Positions 1 to 8,053 are shown, numbered from the stretch's first letter. The stretch: DNA of 64,000 nucleotides from Paludibacteraceae bacterium (GCA_905233415.1 CAJOEX010000002.1:26801-90800), one strand, 5' to 3'. Numbers and translations: made by a program. Notes: generated from the sequence alone by a model not told the origin.

Positions 1-1
1 T

Positions 2-1204
2 CACTACGGCCGTCTGCTGCGTGACAAAGACAATCCCGTTGCCGCCATGCAGTGCTTCATCAATGCCACTCACTCCCGCACACATGACTACCACATCTTA
101 GGACGGACGTACAGCAATATGGGGACACTCTGTCATTTGGCAGAAGAATACCCGCTTTCGTATGATATGTACGAACGTTGCGCTGAAATGTTTCTGCGAA
201 ATGGAGACTCCTTATTATATTATTATGGTTTGAATAATATGGCTTTTGAATTGGCAGAACAAGGAAAGAAAGAAGAATCTCTATCTTTGCTCGCAAAAAT
301 TCAAACTGCATGTACGAATAATGGAGTTATTATAAAGATACTTGAAACGAAAGCAGAAATTTACATTAAAGCAGGGCAGCCGGATTCTGCAGCTTGTTGT
401 ATAAAACAATTAAATTTGTTGGGATATAAGGAGCCTGCTGGCATGCTTATTATGGCACAATCATTCTCCAGAATGGGGATAAGGGATTCTGCTATTTGGT
501 ATGCAAATTGTGTTTTGTCGGATACAAATTCATCTTTTCAAAATCGTTTTAATGCCTTATACTTATTGTCTCATAATGATACAACACTGAATCAAGATGA
601 GATTCGGGTTATAGCTTCCGAACGTGAAGACATACGTTATTATGAGTATGAGCCACTCAAAGAGCAATTAACAAATGCCGTACAATTACTTGAACAGGAT
701 TTAAATCGAAAATTGGACTGGCGTAAATTATTAGTTCTAATAATGGTTATATTCTTTGGTGTAATTGGTATGATTTCCGTGCAGATATGGCATAAACGTA
801 AACATATAATGGAGAAACGTTTAACTGTGCTTACAAATACTTACGCGGAAAGGATTATTACATCCATCAAAAATCATATTGATGTTAATGACCTCAATTC
901 AACGCTTCACTGGAAAGATTATGCAGCGATGAAGTTAGATGCGGACCTCTACATGGGGGGGATTGTAAGCAAACTGGAAACCTATAAACTTAACGAGGTT
1001 GAAATCAGATTTTGTATATTATCCCTATTGGATTTGAAATTAAAGCAGATAGCGGACACCATTCATTATAGTTATCCCTCCGGAATCAAAACTCTCAAGA
1101 AACGCATATCGGATAAATTGGGAACTACCCCTCCAAATTTGAAAGAATATGTCTTTAAAATAATAACAAATACCCCATTGCAAGAGACAAGAGCAAAAAT
1201 GTAG
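2..1204 (+). CDS. TPR-containing membrane-anchored regulator (5'-truncated)
   Basis: The reading frame is open from base 2, so the N-terminus lies outside the window; an internal ATG at 47 is not the real start. The visible part is a helical TPR-like solenoid (short repeats with GNYxxA/Y-type spacing), followed by one membrane segment (around LLVLIMVIFFGVIGMI, encoded near 728-780) and a cytoplasmic C-terminal domain of about 130 residues rich in charged helices, ending in a helix-turn-helix-like region (SYPSGIKTLKKRISDKLG). This is the layout of Bacteroidales TPR-TM-HTH proteins that commonly sit beside genes for small secreted proteins, as here. Ligand and targets are unknown. Family assignment is good; function is inferred only. 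Confidence 0.75.
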   Translation, partial: HYGRLLRDKDNPVAAMQCFINATHSRTHDYHILGRTYSNMGTLCHLAEEYPLSYDMYERCAEMFLRNGDSLLYYYGLNNMAFELAEQGKKEESLSLLAKIQTACTNNGVIIKILETKAEIYIKAGQPDSAACCIKQLNLLGYKEPAGMLIMAQSFSRMGIRDSAIWYANCVLSDTNSSFQNRFNALYLLSHNDTTLNQDEIRVIASEREDIRYYEYEPLKEQLTNAVQLLEQDLNRKLDWRKLLVLIMVIFFGVIGMISVQIWHKRKHIMEKRLTVLTNTYAERIITSIKNHIDVNDLNSTLHWKDYAAMKLDADLYMGGIVSKLETYKLNEVEIRFCILSLLDLKLKQIADTIHYSYPSGIKTLKKRISDKLGTTPPNLKEYVFKIITNTPLQETRAKM

Positions 1205-1269
1205 ACCAATGTAACGCCTTTTTTGTTGATTTACAGCACTTTACAAATTCTAAATGTAGACCTTATTTT

Positions 1270-1301
1270 TTTGTGAGGTTGCATAAAAAGCAGTACCTTT
1301 G
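1270..1301 (+). promoter_or_regulatory. Bacteroidota sigma-ABfr promoter
   Basis: TTTG at 1270-1273 and TACCTTTG at 1294-1301 are separated by 20 nt, matching the -33/-7 consensus. It would start transcription near 1305, about 70 nt before the small peptide gene at 1378, and could also serve the secreted-protein genes that follow. Confidence 0.8.
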
Positions 1302-1377
1302 CACCGTCAAACGAATGAAGTTTGGCGGTTGTTATTTATTAACCAAACTTATCAATCACTTATCAAATTTTATTATT

Positions 1378-1464
1378 ATGAGAAACAAAATTCTGGCTTT
1401 GGCATTGGGCTTACTCTTAACAATGCCGTACGTGCTTCACGCAGAAGAAAAGGAGTATATATAA
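1378..1464 (+). CDS. 28-residue secreted peptide or remnant of a secreted protein
   Basis: ATG at 1378 opens a 28-codon frame that is almost entirely a signal peptide (MRNKILALALGLLL..., then a HAEE-like processing site) and stops at TAA 1462-1464. It has a strong promoter 75 nt upstream. A second frame (-1 relative) continues to 1520 and encodes YIIRAITEDEHILQ, so the gene may be a frameshifted or internally deleted small secreted protein of the kind often found next to TPR regulators (DUF3244-type). It could also be a genuine micropeptide. No function can be assigned. Confidence 0.45.
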   Translation: MRNKILALALGLLLTMPYVLHAEEKEYI

Positions 1465-1606
1465 TTCGTGCAATTACTGAAGATGAGCATATTCTGCAAT
1501 CTAAAGTAATACATGACTAAAATAACAAATTATTTTCACGATTACATTTTTTGAATTTTGCGAGTAAAAAATAATATTCATAAATTTATATAATTCATTT
1601 ATTGTT

Positions 1607-2080
1607 ATGAAACAATTATTTCTAATTGGAGCGATGATAGGTATATCTTGCTTCATAATTCAAAAAGTACATGCGCACTCCCGTCCTCAACCATCCGAAC
1701 CGAATAAAGTTTGTTCTGAAGCATGGCATAATGACCAAAAAGCGAATGTATTGTGGAAAACTGGTTGGGGATTGTTCGGTGTTGGAACAGGCTTGGCTGC
1801 GATAGGTGGTACACTTGGCTGGATATCCGGATTTGGGGCTAGCGCGTTGCCACCTGAAGAGAAAAGTTCCAAAGAGACAGACGCAGTTCCAATAATAGGC
1901 TGGACGCTGTGCGGTGTTGGCAGCGGAGCAGTTGTTGCCTCCATCCCTTGCTTGGCAATTGGACAAGTTCGGCGCAAAGCTACACTCAAAACATACAACA
2001 AGAACTCCGTAATAGAGCCATCTTTGACTTTTTATGTTAAAACGTCTTCAGACGGACTTGGAATAGCCATGCAATTTTGA
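1607..2080 (+). CDS. Secreted/membrane protein with one WKTGWGLFG two-helix module
   Basis: 157 residues. N-terminal signal sequence (residues 1-24), then a module beginning with a conserved Cys and the motif ANVLWKTGWGLFGVG, a first glycine-rich hydrophobic helix, an acidic loop, a second hydrophobic helix (GWTLCGVGSGAVVASIPCLAIG) and the basic motif QVRRKA. The C-terminus ends with aromatic Phe (GIAMQF), reminiscent of outer-membrane targeting ends. The same module occurs twice in the protein encoded at 3151-3891, so the two genes are paralogues separated by one lipoprotein gene. The function is unknown; glycine-rich paired helices suggest a membrane-embedded role. Confidence 0.75.
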   Translation: MKQLFLIGAMIGISCFIIQKVHAHSRPQPSEPNKVCSEAWHNDQKANVLWKTGWGLFGVGTGLAAIGGTLGWISGFGASALPPEEKSSKETDAVPIIGWTLCGVGSGAVVASIPCLAIGQVRRKATLKTYNKNSVIEPSLTFYVKTSSDGLGIAMQF

Positions 2081-2097
2081 TTTGCCGATAAAAAAAC

Positions 2098-2925
2098 ATG
2101 AAAAAATGGTTGATTCTTGTCATGACAGTAATCAGTGTAATGGCATGTGAGGAGGGTGAAAAAATATCGCCGGAGAAAGATAAGGATGCTCTAAAGGCGG
2201 TCACTGTTAATGCTATTTCACTTCTTGGTCAGAATCAAACGGTAGTAGAAAAGACCTTGTCAGATGCCGCTTTTATCCGAGTTTGGGATACTGTTTATTA
2301 CAATATAATACTTCTTGCCCGTAATCCTGTGCGCATTTCAGCAAACGAACAAAGGCTGAATAATGACAAAAAGACTGACGGAATAATAGAAGAGTTGTAC
2401 TACTACGGTCTTCCGGATAAATTCTTTCAACAAAATGATCAGGAGATTGTAAACTATTTAGACAAGTTCTTTGCAGATGGCAGAAGTTTATGCATCACAC
2501 AAGTTTTGTACAAAGACGGTAAACTTTTTAAGATTCGGACTGACTATAATACCTTACTGACGGAAAAACCGTTTCTGACCTATAACGAGATAAGTGACGG
2601 ACTATTCATGTATTTCCCTTCCAAAGAGTCAAACCGATTCTGGAGGAGCACGATAAGGAGATTTCATTCAGAAGATTCTCAATATTATGTTGACGAATAC
2701 AAGGATCATGCACAGTATCTGGATGTACTCGCGTCAGACTCGGCAATCACGAATGCTGTGGAATATTGTTATACTGAGACGAACCCCGCGAACAGCGAAA
2801 GGTTCTATTATAATACATATTGGTTGAATCCGACAGACGATATGAAAACAGAAATGCGAGCTATGGGATTTTTCCATTATTATATGTATCATTCTTTCAC
2901 AATAGGGTATAACAGCAGTTTTTGA
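2098..2925 (+). CDS. Lipoprotein of unknown function
   Basis: 275 residues with a lipoprotein signal: charged MKKW, hydrophobic stretch and lipobox VMAC (Cys17) followed by acidic EEGEK, which in Bacteroidota often marks surface-exported lipoproteins. The rest is a soluble, aromatic and Tyr-rich domain that I do not recognise. It starts 18 nt after the stop of the two-helix module gene, so the two are probably co-transcribed, and the second copy of that module follows after its own promoter. Flanking by two paralogues suggests a functional link at the cell envelope, but this is inference. Confidence 0.7.
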   Translation: MKKWLILVMTVISVMACEEGEKISPEKDKDALKAVTVNAISLLGQNQTVVEKTLSDAAFIRVWDTVYYNIILLARNPVRISANEQRLNNDKKTDGIIEELYYYGLPDKFFQQNDQEIVNYLDKFFADGRSLCITQVLYKDGKLFKIRTDYNTLLTEKPFLTYNEISDGLFMYFPSKESNRFWRSTIRRFHSEDSQYYVDEYKDHAQYLDVLASDSAITNAVEYCYTETNPANSERFYYNTYWLNPTDDMKTEMRAMGFFHYYMYHSFTIGYNSSF

Positions 2926-3032
2926 AGAGCCAAGGAAGTGATGGGGGGCGCGAAATAAACGCGGCGAGAACACAGACAGGCCTCCTCCGGCTCCCCCACA
3001 AGGGAGAAAGGTGGAAATACAGAATAATGGCG

Positions 3033-3058
3033 AAAAAAAACCTTCTTGGTTTCTTTTT
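3033..3058 (+). terminator. Weak rho-independent-like hairpin
   Basis: A-tract, AAACC-ttctt-GGTTT stem-loop and T-rich tail about 110 nt after the lipoprotein stop. The stem is short and A/T-rich, so termination is only plausible. The upstream stretch 2926-3030 is unusually GC-rich and contains no gene I can support. Confidence 0.35.
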
Positions 3059-3090
3059 ATGCGAGTACAATAGAACTTTTCGTCTAAAAT

Positions 3091-3122
3091 CTTGCACATT
3101 CAAAAAAAATGTTGTAATTTTG
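3091..3122 (+). promoter_or_regulatory. Sigma-ABfr promoter for the duplicated-module gene
   Basis: CTTG (3091-3094) and TAATTTTG (3115-3122) with 20 nt between, joined by an A-tract spacer. Predicted start is near 3126, leaving a leader of about 25 nt before ATG 3151. Confidence 0.75.
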
Positions 3123-3150
3123 CCGCCGAAAACGATAAAATCTTTTTATT

Positions 3151-3891
3151 ATGAAAACGAGAATATTATTTATCAGTGTATTGGTGCTCATGGCAAGATT
3201 TTCCATATGCGCACAACCTCTTCTAAGACAACCCACTGATCCCAACGAGATCTGTCAGAAAGCATGGCAGGACTACAAAAAAGCCGATGTGCTATGGAAA
3301 ACCGGCTGGGGATTGTTTGGTGCGGGAGCAGGTATGACTATTGCAGGATGTGTTGCATGGACCACTACAAATTATAGTTGGGAGGGGAGCACTTGGACCA
3401 ATCCCGGATTTTCAATCATGTGTATCGGCGGAGGCACTTTTTTGGCATCTATTCCATGCCTCGCAATCGGGCAGGTTCGTCGGAAAACGGCAATCAAGAT
3501 GTATGATGAATACAATTGCTTGCCCACAACATGTGAAGAAATAAAAAGCAACTACAAGAAGGCTAACACTTTGTGGAAAACCGGTTGGGGTTTATTCGGA
3601 ACCGGCGCAGGATTGATGTTTGCGGGATGTATGGCGTGGCGTTTTACAATGCAAGGCGGAAGACCTCCTGAAGAACAAGATTCCGGCATGACGGTATTCA
3701 ATACTGCTAGTTTTTCGATCATGATTATTGGCGCAGGAGCCACCGTTGCTTCTATACCTTGCCTTGCAGTAGGTCAGACAAGGCGCAAAGCTGCGCAAAA
3801 CTATTACCAGAAGAATTGCCCCACCGAACCGCCGCTGACGTTTGCGATTCAGGCTTCCTCAAATGGGATGGGAATCGCTATGAAATTTTAA
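3151..3891 (+). CDS. Secreted/membrane protein with two tandem WKTGWGLFG modules
   Basis: 246 residues: signal peptide (cleavage expected after SICA, residue 21), then two copies of the same module of about 100 residues. Each has a Cys start (ICQKAWQDYKKA; TCEEIKSNYKKA), WKTGWGLFG, a first hydrophobic helix ending AGC(V/M)AW, a loop, a second helix ending ASIPCLA(I/V)GQ and RRK. The C-terminal tail GMGIAMKF matches that of the one-module paralogue at 1607-2080. The internal duplication keeps spacing and Cys positions, so it is probably a functional duplication giving four membrane segments. Function is unknown. Confidence 0.78.
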   Translation: MKTRILFISVLVLMARFSICAQPLLRQPTDPNEICQKAWQDYKKADVLWKTGWGLFGAGAGMTIAGCVAWTTTNYSWEGSTWTNPGFSIMCIGGGTFLASIPCLAIGQVRRKTAIKMYDEYNCLPTTCEEIKSNYKKANTLWKTGWGLFGTGAGLMFAGCMAWRFTMQGGRPPEEQDSGMTVFNTASFSIMIIGAGATVASIPCLAVGQTRRKAAQNYYQKNCPTEPPLTFAIQASSNGMGIAMKF

Positions 3892-4144
3892 TAGTGCAAA
3901 ACAAATAATGCAAACAGGAACTAAGCGGAATAGAAGCTCTCTCTAAATAGATTGCCAACTTGGGTAGGTCATAATAGACCGTAATCTTTCCTTTCATCTT
4001 GTTTCGTTTTAAGGGTTAAACATCCAGGCATATTATCGCCCTATTATTATATACGAAGCAAGAGGCAAAAAACATTAACGAGGGGTGCGTTTTCCAAATA
4101 AATGATAGCAGATTCTTAAAAAAGTACCTTTTTAGGTCTGATGG
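3892..4144. other. 253-bp intergenic region without a supported gene
   Basis: Between a plus-strand gene end and the 3' end of a minus-strand gene. Only a weak 39-codon minus-strand frame (ATG complement at 3997) is visible; it overlaps the upstream gene end and has no recognisable family. No convincing terminator hairpin or promoter was seen. Confidence 0.5.
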
Positions 4145-4612
4145 TTAGTTGGCTTGTGCTTTATATTGACGCAAGAGGCAAGTGCGGATGAAGGCATCAA
4201 GGCGGAGGTAAATCTTGTGCTTGTGGGTATCCGGGTCTATAGGGGCTTCGGGTTCACCTTTCTTCAGTTGCGCGTTGAAGCGGTCCTGCCAATAACGGAG
4301 CGCGGCAAGGTCCTCGGTAGTGGGCATTTCGCCATTGTGCGCCGCAGTATAGGCTTCGGGCTTGGCTGCCAAGAGAATACGTTTTGTCTCGGCACAGGCC
4401 TGCCGGAAATGAAGCTGATGCTCCAGTTCCTTGCCCGTTGCCGGTTTCTTCTTCCAATCCCGCGGATTCATGATTTTGTACGCTTCGTTCACTCCCTGAC
4501 CTTTGATGCGGCCGTTGGAGTCCCGGAATGTTTTACGGCGGTGGATAGTGCCGTCTTTGGTGTACGCGCCGTGCATCTCACGGACGGGGGCGTTAAATAC
4601 TGTTTGGGCCAT
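4145..4612 (-). CDS. Conserved hypothetical protein, basic, 155 residues
   Basis: Soluble, charged protein beginning MAQTVFNAPVREMHGAYTKDG, with a basic middle (NPRDWKKKP) and helical C-terminal half (ALRYWQDRFNAQL, then YLRLDAFIRTCLLRQY). It resembles conserved Bacteroidales hypothetical proteins with the same N-terminal VREM motif, but I know of no function for them. It is monocistronic, read from a clear minus-strand promoter (4726-4757), and has a 5' leader of about 105 nt holding four 11-bp repeats. It lies back to back with umuC. The basic, helical nature would fit nucleic-acid binding, but that is speculation. Confidence 0.7.
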   Translation of the reverse strand: MAQTVFNAPVREMHGAYTKDGTIHRRKTFRDSNGRIKGQGVNEAYKIMNPRDWKKKPATGKELEHQLHFRQACAETKRILLAAKPEAYTAAHNGEMPTTEDLAALRYWQDRFNAQLKKGEPEAPIDPDTHKHKIYLRLDAFIRTCLLRQYKAQAN

Positions 4613-4662
4613 GTTTTTATTGTGTTTGAGTTATAGTTTTGTCATACTTCTAACATGTATAA

Positions 4663-4706
4663 AACCTAATAATAACCTAATAATAACTTAATAATAACCT
4701 AATATT
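4663..4706. repeat. Four-unit 11-bp tandem repeat in a 5' leader
   Basis: Units AACCTAATAAT x2, AACTTAATAAT, AACCTAATATT, exactly 11 bp apart. It lies in the transcribed leader of the minus-strand gene at 4145-4612. The unit differs by one base (after rotation) from that of the array at 33061-33115. Confidence 0.9.
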
Positions 4707-4725
4707 CGTTTCAATTTTAAGGCTG

Positions 4726-4757
4726 CAAAGGTACAACTTTTTTCCAATATATACAAA
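4726..4757 (-). promoter_or_regulatory. Sigma-ABfr promoter, minus strand
   Basis: On the minus strand TTTG (complement of 4754-4757) and TACCTTTG (complement of 4726-4733), spacer 20 nt with an A-tract. It drives the hypothetical gene at 4145-4612 and is divergent from the umuC promoter 15 nt away. Confidence 0.85.
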
Positions 4758-4771
4758 CAAACGATACTTTT

Positions 4772-4803
4772 TTTGCATATTTGAAAAAAAAGCAGTATTT
4801 TTG
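4772..4803 (+). promoter_or_regulatory. Sigma-ABfr promoter of umuC
   Basis: TTTG 4772-4775 and TATTTTTG 4796-4803, spacer 20 nt. Predicted start is about 15 nt before ATG 4823. I see no separate SOS operator palindrome. Confidence 0.85.
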
Positions 4804-4822
4804 CGGTCCGAATTGACGAACC

Positions 4823-6091
4823 ATGTATATCCACCTGGACTGCAATAATTTTTTCGTGAGCTGCGAGCTGGTGTCAAGGCCTGAACTGAAAGGCACTCCT
4901 GTCGTCGTTGCCAATGACAACGGCAATAACGGCGGAATCATTCTTGCCCTCAATGCCGAAGCAAAAGCAATCGGACTGAAACGCGGCAATCCGCTGTTTC
5001 AGGTCACACAGATAATTTCCCAAAATCATGTAACCGTCATCGACGTTCATCACCACCTGTACCACGAAGTCTCGCATCATATCATGGACGAGGTGCGCAA
5101 GACGGAAATGGTGCTTGATTTTGTACAATACAGCGTGGATGAGTTCTTCGGATTCATGCCGGAAGACGACCCCTCCCAATTGCGTGTGTATTTGCAGACG
5201 CTCAAAGACCTCATACTTCGCGAAACGGGTATTCCGGTCAGTTGCGGCGCAGGGCAGACCTACACGCTTGCCAAAACGGCTACGTGGTTTGCCAAGCATT
5301 ATCCCGGGTATAAAGGCATCTGTATCATGCCCGCCGACAAACGCGAACAGGCACTTGCCAATGTGCCGGTAAAAGAAGTGTGGGGAATCGGACGCCGAAG
5401 TATCAAGACCATCGAACAGCAAGGCATCGCAACGGCATTGGATTATACGCGACAATCCGAGATTTGGGTGCATCGCATGTTCGGCATTACCGGCGTACGT
5501 ACGTGGAAAGAACTGAACGGTACACCGGCGGTGGTGCTGACAAGCCACGAACGGCAGAAGTCCATTATGTACAGCCGCACTTTTGCGCACATGACAGACA
5601 GCAAAGACGTACTGATGCGCGAACTGAGCAATTATGCCTCTGCCGCCACACGCAAACTACGCGAACAAGGCTCGCTTTGTCAGACGGTAAGCGTTTTTCT
5701 TGCCACCAACCGCCACCGGACAGACTTGCCGCAATATAACAACGACCAAACCATCCGTCTGAATACGCCCACAGACGATTCGATACAGATAATCGGTGCT
5801 GTCAGGAAGTTGCTGGATGAGCTGTTCCGTCCGCATTACCAGTACAAGCAGGCAGGCGTTATATTGGGACAGCTGCAAAACGCTGACGGGGTGCAGTTAG
5901 ACCTGTTTGCGCCGAACCAGGCACAGGACAACGCACGGAAGAAGCGGCTTATGCAGGCGATGGACGATATCAATAAACGCTTCGGAAGCAACCAGATTCA
6001 TTTTGCCGTACAAGGCACAGAAGCAGACCAGTCCGAGCAACCCGCCGGATTCATGCGTCCGCACAAGGTTGATCCAACGACCAAGGACTGA
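4823..6091 (+). CDS. umuC: Y-family DNA polymerase (UmuC/DinB-like)
   Basis: 422 residues, the usual UmuC length. The polymerase active site is intact: MYIHLDCNNFFVSCE supplies the first Asp and QYSVDEFFG the catalytic Asp-Glu pair. The palm/fingers are followed by a helix-hairpin-helix thumb (VWGIGRRSIKTIEQQGI), little-finger domain and C-terminal tail. QLDLF at residues 358-362 is a canonical sliding-clamp-binding pentapeptide. It would perform error-prone translesion synthesis. UmuC normally needs processed UmuD, but no umuD is adjacent: upstream is a divergent unknown gene, downstream a LytTR regulator. Either umuD lies elsewhere or this is an orphan polymerase. The start follows its promoter closely. 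Confidence 0.93.
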   Translation: MYIHLDCNNFFVSCELVSRPELKGTPVVVANDNGNNGGIILALNAEAKAIGLKRGNPLFQVTQIISQNHVTVIDVHHHLYHEVSHHIMDEVRKTEMVLDFVQYSVDEFFGFMPEDDPSQLRVYLQTLKDLILRETGIPVSCGAGQTYTLAKTATWFAKHYPGYKGICIMPADKREQALANVPVKEVWGIGRRSIKTIEQQGIATALDYTRQSEIWVHRMFGITGVRTWKELNGTPAVVLTSHERQKSIMYSRTFAHMTDSKDVLMRELSNYASAATRKLREQGSLCQTVSVFLATNRHRTDLPQYNNDQTIRLNTPTDDSIQIIGAVRKLLDELFRPHYQYKQAGVILGQLQNADGVQLDLFAPNQAQDNARKKRLMQAMDDINKRFGSNQIHFAVQGTEADQSEQPAGFMRPHKVDPTTKD

Positions 6092-6125
6092 CGACATAAA
6101 AAAGTTCGGAAAAAACCGCTCTTTT

Positions 6126-6157
6126 TTTGCATATTCAAAAAAAAAGTTGTACCTTTG
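6126..6157 (+). promoter_or_regulatory. Sigma-ABfr promoter of the LytTR gene
   Basis: TTTG 6126-6129 and TACCTTTG 6150-6157, spacer 20 nt made of an A-rich run; start predicted about 20 nt before ATG 6180. It supports that ATG over in-frame upstream codons. Confidence 0.88.
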
Positions 6158-6179
6158 CGGGCTGAAACAAAAAAGACCG

Positions 6180-7046
6180 ATGAAGCATTATATTCCACAA
6201 TATTTCAACACGAAGCAAAATATCATTCTGTTGCTGCTTGTGACACTGGTATTCGGTGAATTGTTCATCCTCTTTTTCCAGCCGATGGAATCGCGTACAT
6301 GGGTGGAAAGCGACTGGGCGTTCCTGCTATGGACAACCATCATTGTACTGGTAGCGGTAGGCGGAATCGCTATCAGCCGGACCATCATGTACCACTACGC
6401 CAAAAAACACCGCATCAGTTATCTGGATTTTGCTTTCTGGGTGCTGGGCGAAGTCAGTGTCATTTCGTTCTTCTATGCATGGTTTCCGGTAGTGGTAATG
6501 CGTAGTTTTTCGATGGAACGCGGTCTGACCTTGTTTTATTTGTACAAAGAGGCGTTGATGGCGACGACGTTCACGCTGCTTATCCCGTACCTGATAGTGA
6601 TACTGTGGACAGGCCTGAAAGACCGCGACACGCAGATACTCAAACTGACCGCGAAACTGAAACAGGCGCAGGAGCCGGTTGAAGAGGTGCAGCCGGAGAT
6701 GTTCAACTTCTACGACGAACGGGGCGAACTGAAGCTGTCCGTCAAGCCGGAAATGGTGTATTACATCGAGTCGGCGGACAATTACGTGCAGATTTACTAC
6801 ATGAACCTCGGCAAACTGGAGAAACTAATGCTGCGCAACAGCCTGAAGAACATCGAATGGCGGTTCCACGACAAAGGTCTGGTCCGTTGTCACCGCTCGT
6901 ATATCGTAAACATGAGCCAAGTGAAAATGTTCAAGCGTCAGGATAATGAAGTGATTCTTGAATTCGGTGACGAACGGATTCCCGGAATCCCTGTATCGAA
7001 AGGGTTTGGCGAGAGTGTTTTATCAAAGTTGATAATTGATAATTGA
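6180..7046 (+). CDS. Membrane-anchored LytTR-family transcriptional regulator
   Basis: 288 residues from ATG 6180, chosen because it begins just after the promoter and the upstream in-frame extension overlaps umuC. Residues 15-165 form four hydrophobic membrane segments (e.g. ILLLLVTLVFGELFILFF), followed by a coiled linker and a C-terminal LytTR DNA-binding domain (about 175-285) with the typical VYYIESADNYVQIYY, RNSLKNIEW and LVRCHRSYIVNM motifs. Membrane-LytTR proteins of Bacteroidota act without a classical receiver and probably respond to membrane or small-molecule signals. The last codons and stop lie inside a 7-bp tandem repeat. The downstream neighbour is upp, 6 nt later. Confidence 0.9.
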   Translation: MKHYIPQYFNTKQNIILLLLVTLVFGELFILFFQPMESRTWVESDWAFLLWTTIIVLVAVGGIAISRTIMYHYAKKHRISYLDFAFWVLGEVSVISFFYAWFPVVVMRSFSMERGLTLFYLYKEALMATTFTLLIPYLIVILWTGLKDRDTQILKLTAKLKQAQEPVEEVQPEMFNFYDERGELKLSVKPEMVYYIESADNYVQIYYMNLGKLEKLMLRNSLKNIEWRFHDKGLVRCHRSYIVNMSQVKMFKRQDNEVILEFGDERIPGIPVSKGFGESVLSKLIIDN

Positions 7047-7049
7047 TAA
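7029..7049. repeat. Three-unit 7-bp tandem repeat over a stop codon
   Basis: TTGATAA repeated three times without error. It encodes the last residues (LIIDN) and stop of the LytTR regulator and ends 3 nt before the ATG of upp. Confidence 0.9.
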
Positions 7050-7052
7050 TTT

Positions 7053-7703
7053 ATGAAAGTCATCAATCTGTCAGAGAGAAATTCTCTGTTGAATCAGTAC
7101 CTGAAAGAGATTCGCAGTGTAGCGATTCAAGGTGACAGTCTGCGTTTCCGCCGTAACATCGAGCGCATCGGTGAAGTAATGGCGTTGGAAGTAAGCCGTG
7201 CATTGAATTATGCAAGCGAAGATGTGCAGACCCCGCTTGGTGTTGCAAAAGTGCCGGTTATCCAAGACACAATCGTTCTGGCGACAGTGATGCGCGCGGG
7301 GTTGCCCTTGCATCAAGGTTTCCTGAACATGTTCGACCATGCGGAAAATGCGTTTCTGAGTGCTTACCGCAGAGTGAACGAAAAAGGCGAATTGGAGATA
7401 GTATCAGAGTATCTTGCCAGTCCGAAACTTGACGGAAAGACCCTGCTGCTGGTTGACCCGATGCTGGCGACCGGCATGTCCATGGATGCTGCCTATCGCG
7501 CCCTGCTGACACATGGAACCCCCCAAGCCACCCACCTGTGCTGCACCATCGGAACACCACAAGCGATTGCCTATCTGGAGAAGGAAATGCCTGAGAATAT
7601 AACCCTTTGGTGCGCAGCGATTGACCCTATACTGAACGAGAAAAAATACATTGTTCCCGGCTTGGGCGATGCAGGCGATTTATGTTTTGGCGAAAAGCTC
7701 TGA
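7053..7703 (+). CDS. upp: Uracil phosphoribosyltransferase
   Basis: 216 residues, typical length. It converts uracil and PRPP to UMP in pyrimidine salvage (cytosol). The PRPP-binding loop LLLVDPMLATGMSM and the C-terminal uracil-binding stretch YIVPGLGDAGDLCFGEK are present; the usual GPGDAGDR appears as GLGDAGDL, a mild variation shared by related sequences. It starts 6 nt after the LytTR gene and its 3' end overlaps the VanZ-like gene by 22 nt, so upp, the VanZ-like gene and dprA form a tightly overlapping operon. Confidence 0.95.
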   Translation: MKVINLSERNSLLNQYLKEIRSVAIQGDSLRFRRNIERIGEVMALEVSRALNYASEDVQTPLGVAKVPVIQDTIVLATVMRAGLPLHQGFLNMFDHAENAFLSAYRRVNEKGELEIVSEYLASPKLDGKTLLLVDPMLATGMSMDAAYRALLTHGTPQATHLCCTIGTPQAIAYLEKEMPENITLWCAAIDPILNEKKYIVPGLGDAGDLCFGEKL

Positions 7704-8053
7704 CATACAAAGAAGCCATTGTCGCCGGACTGGTGATACTATATGCGAGTCTGATTCGCGAACCGCATGTGCATTTGCCACAAGTGGCATTTATTGACAA
7801 ATGGAGCCATCTGGCAGCCTATGCCGTTTTGGGCGGAGTTTTGACATGGGATTTGATTCGTGACAAACGCACAGTGCTTTGGGTATGGATATTAGGATTG
7901 AGTCTGCCGATCATATACGGTGGCTTGATTGAGATTATACAAGGTGCATTTTTCGCCCCGAGAACGGCAGAATGGCTGGACTGGCTAGCAGATATAGCGG
8001 GAACAATAATCGGAACAGACATTGTAGCTTGGATATGGCAGGCGAGGAATTGA
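7682..8053 (+). CDS. VanZ-like membrane protein
   Basis: 123 residues with about four hydrophobic segments (e.g. AIVAGLVILYASLI; VLWVWILGLSLPIIYGGLIEIIQ) and the VanZ-like pattern DKWSHLAAYAVLG followed by E-I-I-Q-x-F-F-x-x-R-x-x-E-W-x-D-W-x-A-D. VanZ family members confer teicoplanin tolerance in some Gram-positives; in Bacteroidota the role is unknown. It overlaps upp (22 nt) and dprA (19 nt), so translation is probably coupled. Confidence 0.85.
   Translation: MFWRKALTYKEAIVAGLVILYASLIREPHVHLPQVAFIDKWSHLAAYAVLGGVLTWDLIRDKRTVLWVWILGLSLPIIYGGLIEIIQGAFFAPRTAEWLDWLADIAGTIIGTDIVAWIWQARN

Noticed and set aside
3878..3997. 39-codon minus-strand frame beginning MKGKITVYYDLPKLAIYL
   Set aside because: Short, overlaps the end of a confident gene, no promoter and no recognisable family.
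5907..6179. Long N-terminal extension of the LytTR regulator into umuC
   Set aside because: It would span the umuC 3' end and the promoter; ATG 6180 sits about 20 nt after the -7 box.
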